DNA of 64,000 nt, taken from NCBI GenBank assembly GCA_013397115.1, contig VWZW01002564.1:800976-864975 (forward strand), given 5' to 3'. The stretch's first letter is position 1, and the number at the start of each line of letters is the position of its first letter. Below are positions 1 through 11,900 of this stretch, piece by piece. Below the pieces are notes generated by a model, which did no database searches, was not told the origin of the DNA, and saw nothing but the letters and a program-made list of their open reading frames with translations. The DNA is from Edolisoma coerulescens (taxonomy: Eukaryota > Chordata > Aves > Passeriformes > Campephagidae). The translations under genes were made by a program, and so were the position numbers.

Positions 1-2752
1 CTTTTGCCTGTTGCCCTGCCCCTGAATTGCCTGGCAGTCCTACATGGGCAGGAATGCAGAAAACTACAGAATTCCTGGATTAAGGTTAACTTCTAATTAT
101 CTTAAAAGTCAATTACAATTAACTGAGGAATTGTCAAAGCAGAGACTGGCAGGTTCTGTATTCAGCAGCGAAACTGGAAGGATCAGACAACAGCAACAGG
201 ATGAGAGGAAGTGGTCTCAAGCTGTGCCAGGAAGGCTCAGATTGGACATCAGGAGGAATTTCTTAATGGAAGGTGTTGCTAAGCATTGACACTGCCTGGG
301 GAAATGGTGGAATCACCATTCCTGGAGGTGTTCAAGAAGTGACTGGATGTGAGACTTAGTGCTGTGGTTTAGTTGACAAGGTAGTGGTTGGTCAAAGGTT
401 GGACTCGATCTTGGAGGGCTTTTTCAACCTTAATGATTCTATGGTGCCCAGCATGTGGGGCTGGATGCTGGCGCAAGAGTGATAAACCCTGTTTTCCATG
501 TCTAACAAAGCTGGAGAAACAACGTGCTGCAATGTAAGGAGGGATGTGTCCTTTGGGGTCTGTAAAACAGCAATGTCCTTAATGTAAGGGACAAATACCA
601 GAGTGCCACGGACACTGCTCAAAGCCAAGAGGCTGTGGAAGTGGAGCCAAACCATTTTATTTGAGGATAGATAATACCTGACATTCCTGTTTCTCCTTGT
701 GCCGTTTGTGTGCTTTGTGCCCTTGTCTGAAAGGGGCCAAGCCGTGCGTCAGAAGGCTCTAAGTGCTGGTCTGATGACTGTGATAGACAGAATCATGATG
801 GAAAAGCTTCCAGGAGCCTCAAGTCCAGCCTTTAAATGGTTTGACACTAGACACTGTCATCAGCAAAGCTGCTTGCACATGGCTGTGCAGAGGGCAAGCA
901 AGAACTCAAGAAATAGCTTGGGGAGTGGAGGGAATTGTTCTTTCCTTGTTTGTTTGAACTGGCTTTTGAGATACACCAGATGAAGAGAAGGACTCTGGTC
1001 TTGGAAGCGAAGAACTTGGTGTTTAATGCTTGGCAGTGTTTATTAAGAGCATGCCAGTGGAAAAGACAAACAAGCCCAGTGCTAGGGAGTCACTGTGTGC
1101 CACGGCTGCCTCCCACATGGCAATGTGTGAACACTGGTGTGGTGTTTTGGCTGTGTGAGACAACTGGAGCCTTTTGGGGAGGGAAGAGGAAGGAGGGCTC
1201 CACTTGTTCCTTTTCAGACAAAAGTCTCTGCTTCCCAACAGCTGTTCTTGAAGTAATTTATTAATGGAAGAAATGTTTCTTTCATCCTTACAGGAAAACA
1301 CTGGGAGAATTTAGATTGTTTATCATAAGCTCCAACACTATTCATCTTGCTTTGCCTTGCTTTCTGTGGTGGGCACAATACTGGCTGTGTTCAACCAGGC
1401 TTTTCTTTTTGCCTCTCTAATGTGCTTCTGAAGTGGGTAGGTTACTAATGATGCGAATGGATGTTAATTATGCAAAAACTAGACACTCTGTGCCTTGAAA
1501 AGCCGTACCTGACTGGTAGAAGAGAGGATAGAAAACAAGCTTTCACAATAAAATTGCTGTAGACTTTTATAAATAGCAGCACACTGTAAGCAGGTGGTGA
1601 GTGAAGATGGTTTGATTCCTCACAGCTGGCAGGGACTTCATTTTCGGACAGAGGGTCCACATCACCTTGGGACGCCTGACTTGTCAAAAGTATTTGTTAC
1701 CATTTGCTGTTTGATCTGGTCATTTGCCACACTTGTAAAAGCTGAGCATGAAAACCATCAGCAAGCTGTGGCTGTGGCAGAAAATCAGGGTCAAGCTTTT
1801 ATTTTTTGGGTGCGACCTCGAGGCTGTGGTTCGACAGCCTGGCTGGCCTTGCAGGGCTCGCAGTACCCAACAGGTCAGACAGGCCAGTGCTGGATAATGT
1901 GGGGTTTGCAATAAACTCAGTTTGGTGGCTTGGTAAATACAGTTTACTGGGTTAACTTTGTGCTGACAGGATTTGTAGTGGATCAGGCTTGTCTAAGCTC
2001 CTGTGGCATTCTGCTGGTTCAGACGTTGCCAGTCTTTCTGCGCCTGGTATAAATATGGCACATGCTCAGAGTTAAGTGCTCTGGCTAATTTGGTGGAATC
2101 AAGATTCTACACCAATGCCCTTTCCAGATCAAGTTTGTACTGCTACACAGCCTAAGGCTTTTTTATTACTTTACATTTTTCCCCACGCTCACTGGTGTAT
2201 TTGATCATGGAACTGTGGCTTGACAAAGTGAGAAGTTATTAAACCTGCTCCAGCATGGGTTTTGAATGTGGGAATACCTAATTTCCATTTCCATGCCTTA
2301 GTGTTTGCAGACTGATGGTGTGTGTGACCAGCCCTGCTCTTTCCAGGGTGAGGCTCCTCTTGCAGTTCAGGACAGCACCCCTGAAGGTACAGCCCCTGTT
2401 TGCCCGTCAGGGCTCCACTGCTCACTGTGAGTGCAGGGCTCTGTGTTCCTCCCAGCATTAACTCCCAATTATGTGGTATTTGTTTGAAGAGAGGTGTGAG
2501 ATTAGTCTCTTCAGCAAACAATAATCTTCCTGGTGGGCTGTAAATTGTAAATAATGATTCCTGCCTATTTTGGGCAGGGATTTGCACCATCACCAGTTTA
2601 TTGTGCGAAGACCTGCATGAGGCAGTGTTTATTGGGCTGGGTTCCTCTTGATGAATGAGCCTGGACTGTTTCAGGGCTTTGGCTTTGTCCTTCCTCAGAG
2701 CTTGTAAATCCACTCTCCATTTGACTCTTCATTGTTTCTTTTCCTCTTTCAG
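1..2752. other. AGPAT3 upstream intron sequence
   Basis: No exon with usable splice signals and no recognisable protein similarity was found here. The content is a CR1 3' fragment near the start and otherwise unremarkable single-copy DNA. As the first coding exon has a splice acceptor, this is taken as intron between a non-coding exon upstream and 2753. Confidence 0.6.
240..446 (+). mobile_element. CR1 LINE 3'-end fragment
   Basis: The stretch runs from the ATTGGACATCAGGAGG-type block through ATGGTGGAATCACCATTCC and GGTTGGACTCGATC to AATGATTCTATG. This is the familiar order of the 3' end of avian CR1 elements. It is 5'-truncated and diverged, and ends in the usual short repeat-like tail. Confidence 0.85.
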
Positions 2753-2979
2753 GACAGTTATTCTGAGTGACGGCCCTTGCACACGCTTCTGAGTGGTTAT
2801 CATGGGCTTCATTGCCTTCCTGAAGACCCAGTTCATAGTTCACCTCCTCATTGGGTTCGTCTTTGTTGTGAGTGGACTGATCATTAACTTCATTCAACTA
2901 TGCACGCTGGTCCTCTGGCCCATCAACAAGCAGCTTTATCGCCGAGTAAACTGTCGCCTTGCCTATTCCCTTTGGAGCC
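2753..2979 (+). CDS. AGPAT3: AGPAT3 first coding exon with 49 nt of 5' UTR
   Basis: The acceptor AG is at 2751-2752 after a pyrimidine-rich run, and the donor is GTGAGT at 2980. The first 49 nt are 5' UTR with no upstream ATG. ATG at 2802 opens 59 codons plus one base. The peptide begins MGFIAFLKTQ and is hydrophobic, as expected for the N-terminal membrane segment. Because it has an acceptor, at least one non-coding 5' exon must lie upstream, outside what I can recognise here. Confidence 0.95.
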
Positions 2980-5900
2980 GTGAGTATGCTGGGATGGGGT
3001 GGGAGGGATGGGGCTGGGGAGGGGTTTTCCTTGGTTTTGCTTTTGTTAACTAAAAAAAAAATACGTATGCGCATGTATCTGTTTGCACACAGAGACAAGA
3101 GAAATGGTAAGTTGGATGTAGATTCTTTCAGAGCAGGTCAAAATAGCCTCTTTTTTTTCTGGAATACTGGGAAATCATACAGAAGTCAAGGGTCTGATGT
3201 ATGTTGTCACTCTGGCATTCAAAAAAGTGGGGAGTAAAGCTCCTCTGCACCTCCAGCCTTATCTGGACTGATAGGAGTTGTTGCTTCTGTCTCAATGCCA
3301 TCTTCATCCAGCATCAGCACCTGTGCTAAGGGACAATTCTGAGACTGGCTCAGCTACTGATCATATGAGGAATATTCACCATGTGTAGGAGCCCAAGTTG
3401 GTTGTGTGGGCTGCAGAGGGAGAGGTCGGTCTGAAAGTATCTCATGTAGATGTCTCTGCAGTTGAACTGTGTGACAAACTTCAGAGTCCCCTTACACCCT
3501 GCAGTGCCCATCTCTGAGGCCAGGGTCTCCTCTTGTGAGCAATTTGTCAGTGTTTTCTTCTTCTGCCCGTGGGTCAGCTCTGCACTGAGCGCAGCTTTTT
3601 CTTTCTCCTCTTCCAGACCTTTGCAAAACTTCCTCCCTGTGGATGCCTTCTTTTTCTCCTCACAGAGCTTAACGAGGAGCTGGATTTCTGAAAATGTTTA
3701 GTGTTTAGAAGGCTCCTTAGCCCAAATGTCACCTCCTGTTGCAGGAGTGAATCATCTAATCAGTTTCCATTCTCCATCCCCTCCCAGTATGCACGGCCAC
3801 TTACCTTAGTGCTCAGCTCAGCATCCAACTCCCACTTCGGGTAAATGAGTCACCAGAATGAACACTGAAATTACAGTTCAGCACTCCACTGACAGGCACC
3901 CACATTTTGTAAATCATCGATCTGAAGTACCAACAACAAAAACTCTCTCAGGTGTCTGGTTTGGTCTCTTCTTAACCTTGTTGTCCCTGCCTTTACTGTG
4001 CTTTTTGTCCCACCCACTGAGAAGCACAGGAGAAAGGAAATTAAATAGACTAGCAGGCAAATTGTCAGGAAAAAAGATATTGTAAGAAAAGTGCTTAGTA
4101 GAAACTTCAAAATGAGTTTGGTTGGATGAGAGTGGGGATATATAGTTTTCGTTTTTAATTTACTTGTGAGAATTTCTTTGTGCTTTTAATAATCTAGAAT
4201 CTGAACTCATGCTGAAAACTATTGCTGCATTAATAGTATGGCTTTTCTGAAGATATGAGCTGCTTGCTCCTGTAAGGCTTTAGGCTCAGCCTAAAGTTAG
4301 CATTATGCATGAAAAAGTCACATTTTAAATGCTTCCATCTTCTAAACACTGGAAATAACCCACACCACTGTTCAAAGAGGTTTGGAGAAGCTGAGTAAAT
4401 AATTGGGTTGTACCTAGGATCACCCCTAGTGTATAGCCTGTTATAAATTAACACATTGGGAAATTAAACCATGAAAATTAATGTAAATGTTACGTAGGAT
4501 TGCAGAGAGCTGATGGCCTGTAATGGAAGAGCTGACAGAATATGCACTTCAATTGTGATTTATTTATAGCAATTTAGGTAAGCTGTGTAAATGCAGCAGC
4601 CCCAGTGTTGCCATTCCTAATGAAATATATTTCAGTATGGAGAAGCCTTTTGGCAAGGAACCTGTAGGTTGGTGTTCTGCTCTGGATGCTGCGTTTTGCT
4701 CACTTACTCCAAGCTGTTTGTGGTTTTAGGCTGAGGGTCTTTAAGAGAAGCTGCTCTGCCCAGCTGGCAGAGGGTCACTGTGCAGGGATGGATACACAGG
4801 TAATCGTGTACCTGGCTCTGTACTGAAAACCAGGCTCCATTCTTACTGTATCTCCTCTCAAATGTGAAAGCCCAGCTTCCAAAGGGGAGGGAGAGAGACT
4901 GTACCCCATGTTCCTGACAGACATTTGGGGAAGAAAGTGTGTCAGGCTCTGGCCCCAACATAAACCCATAAATTCCTGACAGGTAGTCTGTACTTCCAGC
5001 TCTCCCACGTCGGCTCCTTTCAGATGAATCACACCCTTGGAGAGGGCAGCGTGTTTGGGTTAGTCCGGTTGCAAAAATAACCTCTCAAATGTTGGTACTT
5101 TCAGCTGAGGGATGTGCTGTGCCCCTTGTTTGCTTTGTTTCTGGGGGGCTTGTGAGGCTGTAAATGCACCTGCTTTGGTGTGTGGGAACCCCTGCCACAG
5201 GGGGTGGTTGAAGCCAGGTGTTGCCTGTTCCCTGTAGGAACTATCCTGAGCAGTGCTAGTGTTCCCATTCCTTCATTCAGAAGGATGTTCTTTCTCGCTG
5301 TAGCATTGGCAGGATCAGTGCCACGCAAAGGAGCTGTAACCCACACACCAAAAAAAGGAAATGAGCCCACTCCTGGTTATAATTACATCATTTGTCAGCA
5401 CACTTGTAAAGGACAATCTGTTTCCTTGTGTTAATCCTTTGGCTCGTCAGCCCTCCTCTCTCAGTATGAACTCTGGCAAATCCTCCACTGATTTAGGGAG
5501 AAAGGTGAAAGAAATGTTCTGCAGAAAGTCATCCACACTGGCCTCTGCAGATTTTTTTTTCTGATTTTGAAGAAGAAACACACCCAGTTGATTATAATTT
5601 TTATAAGAAAATGCAGCAGCTGTAGCAGGTAGTGGAGATGTTCCTCCTTGGTACACAGTCAACAATGGAAAGGGAAAATTGCTCAGAGTACCACGCTGTG
5701 TTTGGTGCCACTGCTCCATTCTCCTGGCCACCTGCGTGGAAGGTGCTCTGAGGACATTCTTGCTGTCCTCTTTCCCCTTTTACTGAGCCAGGATAACCAG
5801 AGAAAGGAAGGTAAGTGATCACAAAGCATGCAAAGCTGAGAAGCAATGATAGAAACCTGTACTTGGTGTAAAGGAACAAGACAATTCCATCCTTCCTCTG

Positions 5901-8900
5901 CCCTATTTCCAGCTGACCAGGGTTAAGCTCTCTTGGTCAGCAAAGTGCATCACTTTGTCATGCCTCCAAATGAGCAAGTGCAGAAAGTGATACAGGGGAA
6001 TAACCTGGTGGGTGAGCAAGTGGTCATGAGTGAAAAAAACAGTGCTAGGTAAGCTCTGTATCTTCAGCAGACCAGGACTGGTTTGCCCCATTATTCACTC
6101 AAATACTTCTCTCTGGTGTGGTGCAAGACTGGATCCTAAACTCTTGTTTGGCAATATGGACAGGTGACCTTATCTGATCCCACCGATCAGAAGCCCTTGT
6201 GCAGGAAGGTGCTGCCCTGTTTGGCAAAACCAGGATCTCCCAATGGGAAGCTGAAATACCTCCTGTCAGAGCCTGATTGAGGGAACAGCAGGAACCCTGC
6301 AGGTGTAGTCATGTGGGAAGAGTTGGACCCTTTTTAACTGCCGTATTTGTGCAACCAGATTTTTATTTCATCCATGTCTCATTGAAATGAGAAAATACCA
6401 ATGGCTACAGTTTGCAGGGAAGCAAATCTTCCTACTGGGAGGATGAACTATTCTCATACTTTTTATAGTTGTCCCATGATGCAAGCAATGCCTTCCATCT
6501 GCCTCGATGTACTGAAATGAGGGAAATAAGCTAACCATAGCAACTACAGTCAGTGTGTGCTGAATTTAAGTGGAAGGGGTTTTTATGATAAAAAAAGGGG
6601 AGGTGGAAAATAAGAATGGGTAACAAATGTTCACGGTGGAATAAGAGTTGCTATATTTTGAAGTTGGAGTAAATGGAGGGAAAAGGGCTCATTCTTCAGC
6701 AGCAAAAGAGAGACATAATTTACCATTCCTGCCTTTGCCCAGGTATTTTGACAAATTAGCTCAATTCTCTGCTGTTTTTAACTCTGTGTTGATGATCATA
6801 ATGCAGAACAATTGGAGCCCTGTGTTGTAATATTAAAATCTATCACAGAAGATCTATGTCACTGCATCCCTTTAAAAGACCTTTATTGGTCTGTTTACCT
6901 CCATAAGGCTTGTTTCATGTGGAGTAAAAACATTAGGCTGCATCTATGCATAATTTGTATTCCACCTGGGAGGAGCTGTACTCATTTAGTGGAGCAATCA
7001 ATGGCTCCACTGTCTGTTTCCAGGCACAAAAGTCTTCGGGCTTTTTTTCCAGTGATCATGAAATTTCGCATTTGTAATGCAATGCCCAAACTTGTCGCTG
7101 TTAAAAACCTGCTAAATTATCCATAATGCATATGTCTGGTGCCTTAAATACTGCTTAGGGATGGTAACGTGGTTTGGTCTGTTCCCTTCCAAGCTTTTGT
7201 TTCTTCTCTGCTGGGTGGGTTTGAGAAGGTGACGGTGTTGGGAGTCAGGAGTGGCTGGGCGGTGAGTGGGGCTGAGGATGAAGGGGCAGCCCTAACTCCT
7301 CTCTCCACCTTCATCACGTTTGCTAGAGTTGGTAATGCTGCTGGAATGGTGGTCAGGCACAGAGTGCACCCTGTTCTCAGACGAGGCCACGGTGAAGACT
7401 TTTGGGAAGGAACACGTCATCATCATCCTGAACCACAACTTTGAGATCGACTTCCTGTGCGGCTGGACGATGACGGAGCGCTTTGGAGTGCTGGGGGTAC
7501 GTGGGCCGTGAGCTTTCCCTTCCTCTGCTGGGTGATTGCTCTGTTTAAAACCCATGGATAAACAGTTTCCTTGCATTTAAGTTTCCAGATCCAACTCCAT
7601 CGTCTTAGCTGTAGCGTGTTTGACCTCATTGCACAAATCAGCAAATGACATTTTTGGATTGTCACTTGTGGTTTTTTTTTCTCCAAGAGTTCCAAAGTTC
7701 TTGCTAAGAGAGAGCTGCTCTATGTGCCCCTGATCGGCTGGACGTGGTACTTCCTTGAGATCGTTTTCTGCAAAAGGAAATGGGAAGAGGACAGAGACAC
7801 AGTTATTGAGGGATTGAAACGTTTGTCTGATTATCCTGAATATATGTGGGTAAGTGTTCAGAGTCCCTCCTCTGTTACTGGCTGCTAGAAGTGAAGTGGT
7901 GACGGACTGGTGACTGTGGCCATACGTGTCAGGTGAAGGCGTGCTCACTTCCAAGTGTTGTCAGGGAAGAGCCGTGCTCTGTTTCAGGAGTTCTTTTGGG
8001 ATATTCTGGTAGAAAACTGCTGTTTGCCTGCTGGTAAGGGAAGTCCTTTGGGAAACAGTTCAGAAGCTTGAGAATAATTTATAAATCAGGCTTGTGTGAG
8101 ACTTAACGATTTTATCCAAACTTAATTTTACCTATTAAAAAAACCCCCTACATTTGATTACTACATCTGTATAACATTTTCTGAGCTAGGCTGAAAAGAC
8201 ACATAAACAAAAACATTTTTTGGAGAAGTTGAGTGAATTCAACTGCACAGACCATGGATTTTGATAGAAAGTTCCTTTTAGTGTGTTCGTTGATCCATGA
8301 AATTACAGGTTTCCCAAAAAGTCTCTGTGAGAACATATGGCAAGCTTATATCTGCTTCTGCAGTTATACTTTTCCTTTTTATTTTGACATTATTTAAAAT
8401 CAAGGGTAAAACATCTCTGTTTCATTGTGTGCAATGCTGTTAGACTTCACTGCAGCAGCACAGTGGTGTAATCAACCCATTAACCTTCTTAGAGCTTTGA
8501 ATGCAAAGGTTTTGATAAATTCTCAGTTTTGCTTTTATAGCAGCATATGTAATGTACAATTATTTGGCTTATAAAACATTAAGAGGCTTTTTATGCATTT
8601 AAAGTGAGTTTTCAGTATTATCCAGTACAGCTTGTTAAAATGAATAGTGAAATATTAAGCCTGAACTAGAACATCGTGAATGCATTATAATTTTCTACCA
8701 TTACAAAGATAGAAAAAGTAAGAATCTGGAGAATGTATTTTAAGCTACTTAATTGCTTGAATATATGGATATGCATTATATTGAAGATATCTTCCTGATT
8801 AGTGGGGGAGAAAAAAAGAAAAAAACAGAAAAAACCCTACCAATTAAAAAATCTCAAGACTGAACCTGAGCTTCAAATCTATACATTTTAATGATTCTAC

Positions 8901-11900
8901 AACTGAGAACCAAGGACTAGTCTCTAGGGAAAACAACTAGAAAATATAAGTGCAAAATGTAGTTAGCATTGATTATTTAAATCAAGACTTCCTGCTTGGT
9001 AATTGAAATCATGATTAAAATTGACTCGAGTGAATCAATTTCCTAATTTCTGTGCATTCTGAATGCCACAATTAGGGCTGTCTTTTTGTCACCTTAAATT
9101 TGGTATGAGCGTTCTTAAATGTAAAGGTAATGGTAAATGAGTTGGGAGTTGGTGCTTATGCCTGATACTTGGTGAAAAAATGAGACAATTGAAGTGTGTG
9201 CACATGTATGTTTATCTTGGACAAACTTCCAGTATTCTGCTGGATTTCTTTTGACATCTCAAGATATCCTTGGGTTTTTTTTTGCTTTTGTCTTGCACAG
9301 TTTCTTCTGTACTGTGAAGGAACTCGTTTCACAGAGACCAAGCACCGCATCAGTATGGAAGTAGCTGAATCCAAGGGGTTGCCTAAACTGAAATACCACC
9401 TGTTGCCCAGAACCAAAGGTTTCACCACTGCTGTCCAGTGTCTCAGGGGAACAGGTACTGCCAAGCTTTGCAGCACTTGTAATGTGTTATTTTAATAGCA
9501 CACTCTGTGTAGTCCAGTGTAGTCTACTCTGTTGTTCATTACAATTAGTGAGCTGGCAGTAATGAGGATCCAGCGTTGTAAATTTGTAAATTGCCACAGA
9601 ACTGATGATCCAATTTGTAAATTGCCACAGAACTGACCGATACCAGTCTTAAAAAATACTAAAAACCTTTTTATGTTGCTTAGTTCATCAGGTCATCAGG
9701 TGTTTTACAGAGCTGGGAGTGTCAGGGGGCTGGTGCAGATAAATGTGATGTGTAAACACAAAAAAGTGAAGGACTCTGTGACATTATTAATGCAAGGCTT
9801 GCACAAGGCTCTGTTGCTGTCTCAGGCAAGGATGCCAGAAGGTGCTTGCTAGAATTGCTGCTGTAACGGCCCTGTTTTTTTTTTTTTTTTTTTTTTTTGC
9901 AACAGTTTCAGCAGTGTATGATGTAACACTAAATTTCAGAGGAAACAAGAACCCATCTTTATTAGGAATTCTTTATGGAAAGAAATATGAAGCAGATATG
10001 TGTGTAAGGTGAGCATATACTGATGGAGGTGAGCCCTAAGATGCATACTTTGGCACACTGAAGTGTATTCAGATTTTAGAGGGTAATTTCCTTTCTTGTA
10101 GTCCACTTTTCCTTGTCCTTCATCTTCAGTGGTCCCTTGTAGTAAGGAGTGTAAAGCACCTTTACATGCCAGTTTCTGTCCCTCACTCACATGGTTTGAT
10201 CAGCAGATTAAAAATTTAAAAATGCTGAAATTCAGACATCCTATGGATGAGGTGGGACATTGCTCACATTCCTCACTGTTCCTTTGCCTCAAAGAGTAGC
10301 TGCTAACACCTCACCCCATGCAGCACGTACACATTTGCATGCACACCCACCCCTTCTCGTTCTTGCTTTCTCCTTGCTGCCTTCTGCTTCAAAGTCTTCC
10401 TTCTGATCATAAAAACTACCAGTCCTATTGAATGTCTTCTTTTCCTTTTTATGTTTGGACCTGAGACATGACCTGGTTATTCTTTCCACAGTTCTTTGGA
10501 CAGTTTGCTTCTGCTTCTCTGGGGGCTTCACCTACACTTTGGAAAACATTGCTGTATTCTGGTGATGAGGTTGATGCTTGGTTTTTAAGTTTAAAAAAAA
10601 AAAAAGCTTTTTTCCTTCCCCCCACACCTTTCCCCTCTAGCTTTGGGGTCTGTGCATTGCNTTTAAATTTAAAAAAAAAAAAAAAAAAGCTTTTCTCCTT
10701 CCCCCCACACCTTTCCCCTCTAGCTTTGGGGTCTGTGCATTGCAGGTGAAAGGCACTGGCTCTATACATTGTCCATCTAATCGAAGCAGGTGTGTCTTGG
10801 CAGAGCCTCCACTGATGAAAATCTTTGTAGGGAATCACAGTAATTAATCCAGTGTGTTGAGGTGCAGCAGCAACAGTTTTGAGGAAGAAATGCAATCCAA
10901 AAGGGAAGCAGAATGTAGCCTTAATGTGCATGGGGAGGGCACTTGATCAGTTCTGCTCTCAGATGCTCCAACATCCACAACATTTTAGTCTCTCAGCTGA
11001 AAAGGCGACTGTGGAGCTGTCCACAGAGAAATGGGGTTGCTCATTTGCAAGGGGTTTCATTTTCACTGTTTACACTTGCCAGACTTATTCCTGATGAGGA
11101 AAGTGAGCAGACAATTCCAGCAAAGCAGCTGGTCAGGCAGTTCCACCCGTAATTCCACAATGATGGCAGATGTGTGTAGGCTATCTTAGCTGGATCTGGG
11201 GTGCACATGCATGGATGCACTTCTGTATAATTATTAATTATACACTGAATTGTGGCAGCCTTCAGTTAAATATCCTATGGTATGCTAATGGAAGTGCAAT
11301 TTTATTTTATTTCTTGGAAGGGCAGTGGGAGGAAAGAAGAGAAATGTAGTTTTCAATAGTGTTAGAAGAGGTTTGAGGTTGTAAAATTCTGTTGAGGATG
11401 ATTTTGCCAGGTAAAATTACTAATTGTACCCTACAAATGGCTGTGCTTAGATAATTTTGATTAAAAATATGTTTTTTAAAATTGTGATTTAAAAATATGT
11501 ATTAAAAAATGTGGATGGAATAAATATTCTCAAGGTGCTTTTCTTTTTTTCTGTTTGGGGGAAGAAACTATGAGAGTAAGGAGACTATTTTTACCGATTC
11601 TTTTTCTGAAAGTGGAACGTGTCCTTATGGTGCCTCCAGACTTATTGCAGCTCAGAGAAGGGAAGCACATAATCTCTTGTTCTTGTTATGTACAGACATA
11701 GTTACCTGTGCAGAGGTAAGCAGCTTAGCTCTGCAGTGGATCTAGTCTTTATCCCGACTGCCTCCAGAGGAAATAATCAGGAAATCACCAAATGTTATTG
11801 CTGTGAGTCCCCTCTAGTGGTGACAGCAACACCACGGCAACTTCAGCAGAGAGCTTTCAGCAGATGACTTTTCACTGAGCTTTTATCGAGCGTTATTTAT

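Larger units (their letters stand above)
9455..9905 (+). other. AGPAT3 intron with 24-T acceptor tract
   Basis: A 451-nt intron holding a 25-nt direct repeat (9581-9605 and 9612-9636) and a run of 24 T (9875-9898) that forms the polypyrimidine tract of the next acceptor. Confidence 0.85.

Noticed and set aside
2189..2713. 174-codon antisense open frame upstream of the first AGPAT3 coding exon
   Set aside because: It has no recognisable domain, lies in intron sequence and shows no splice or codon signature. A frame of this length occurs by chance in 64 kb.
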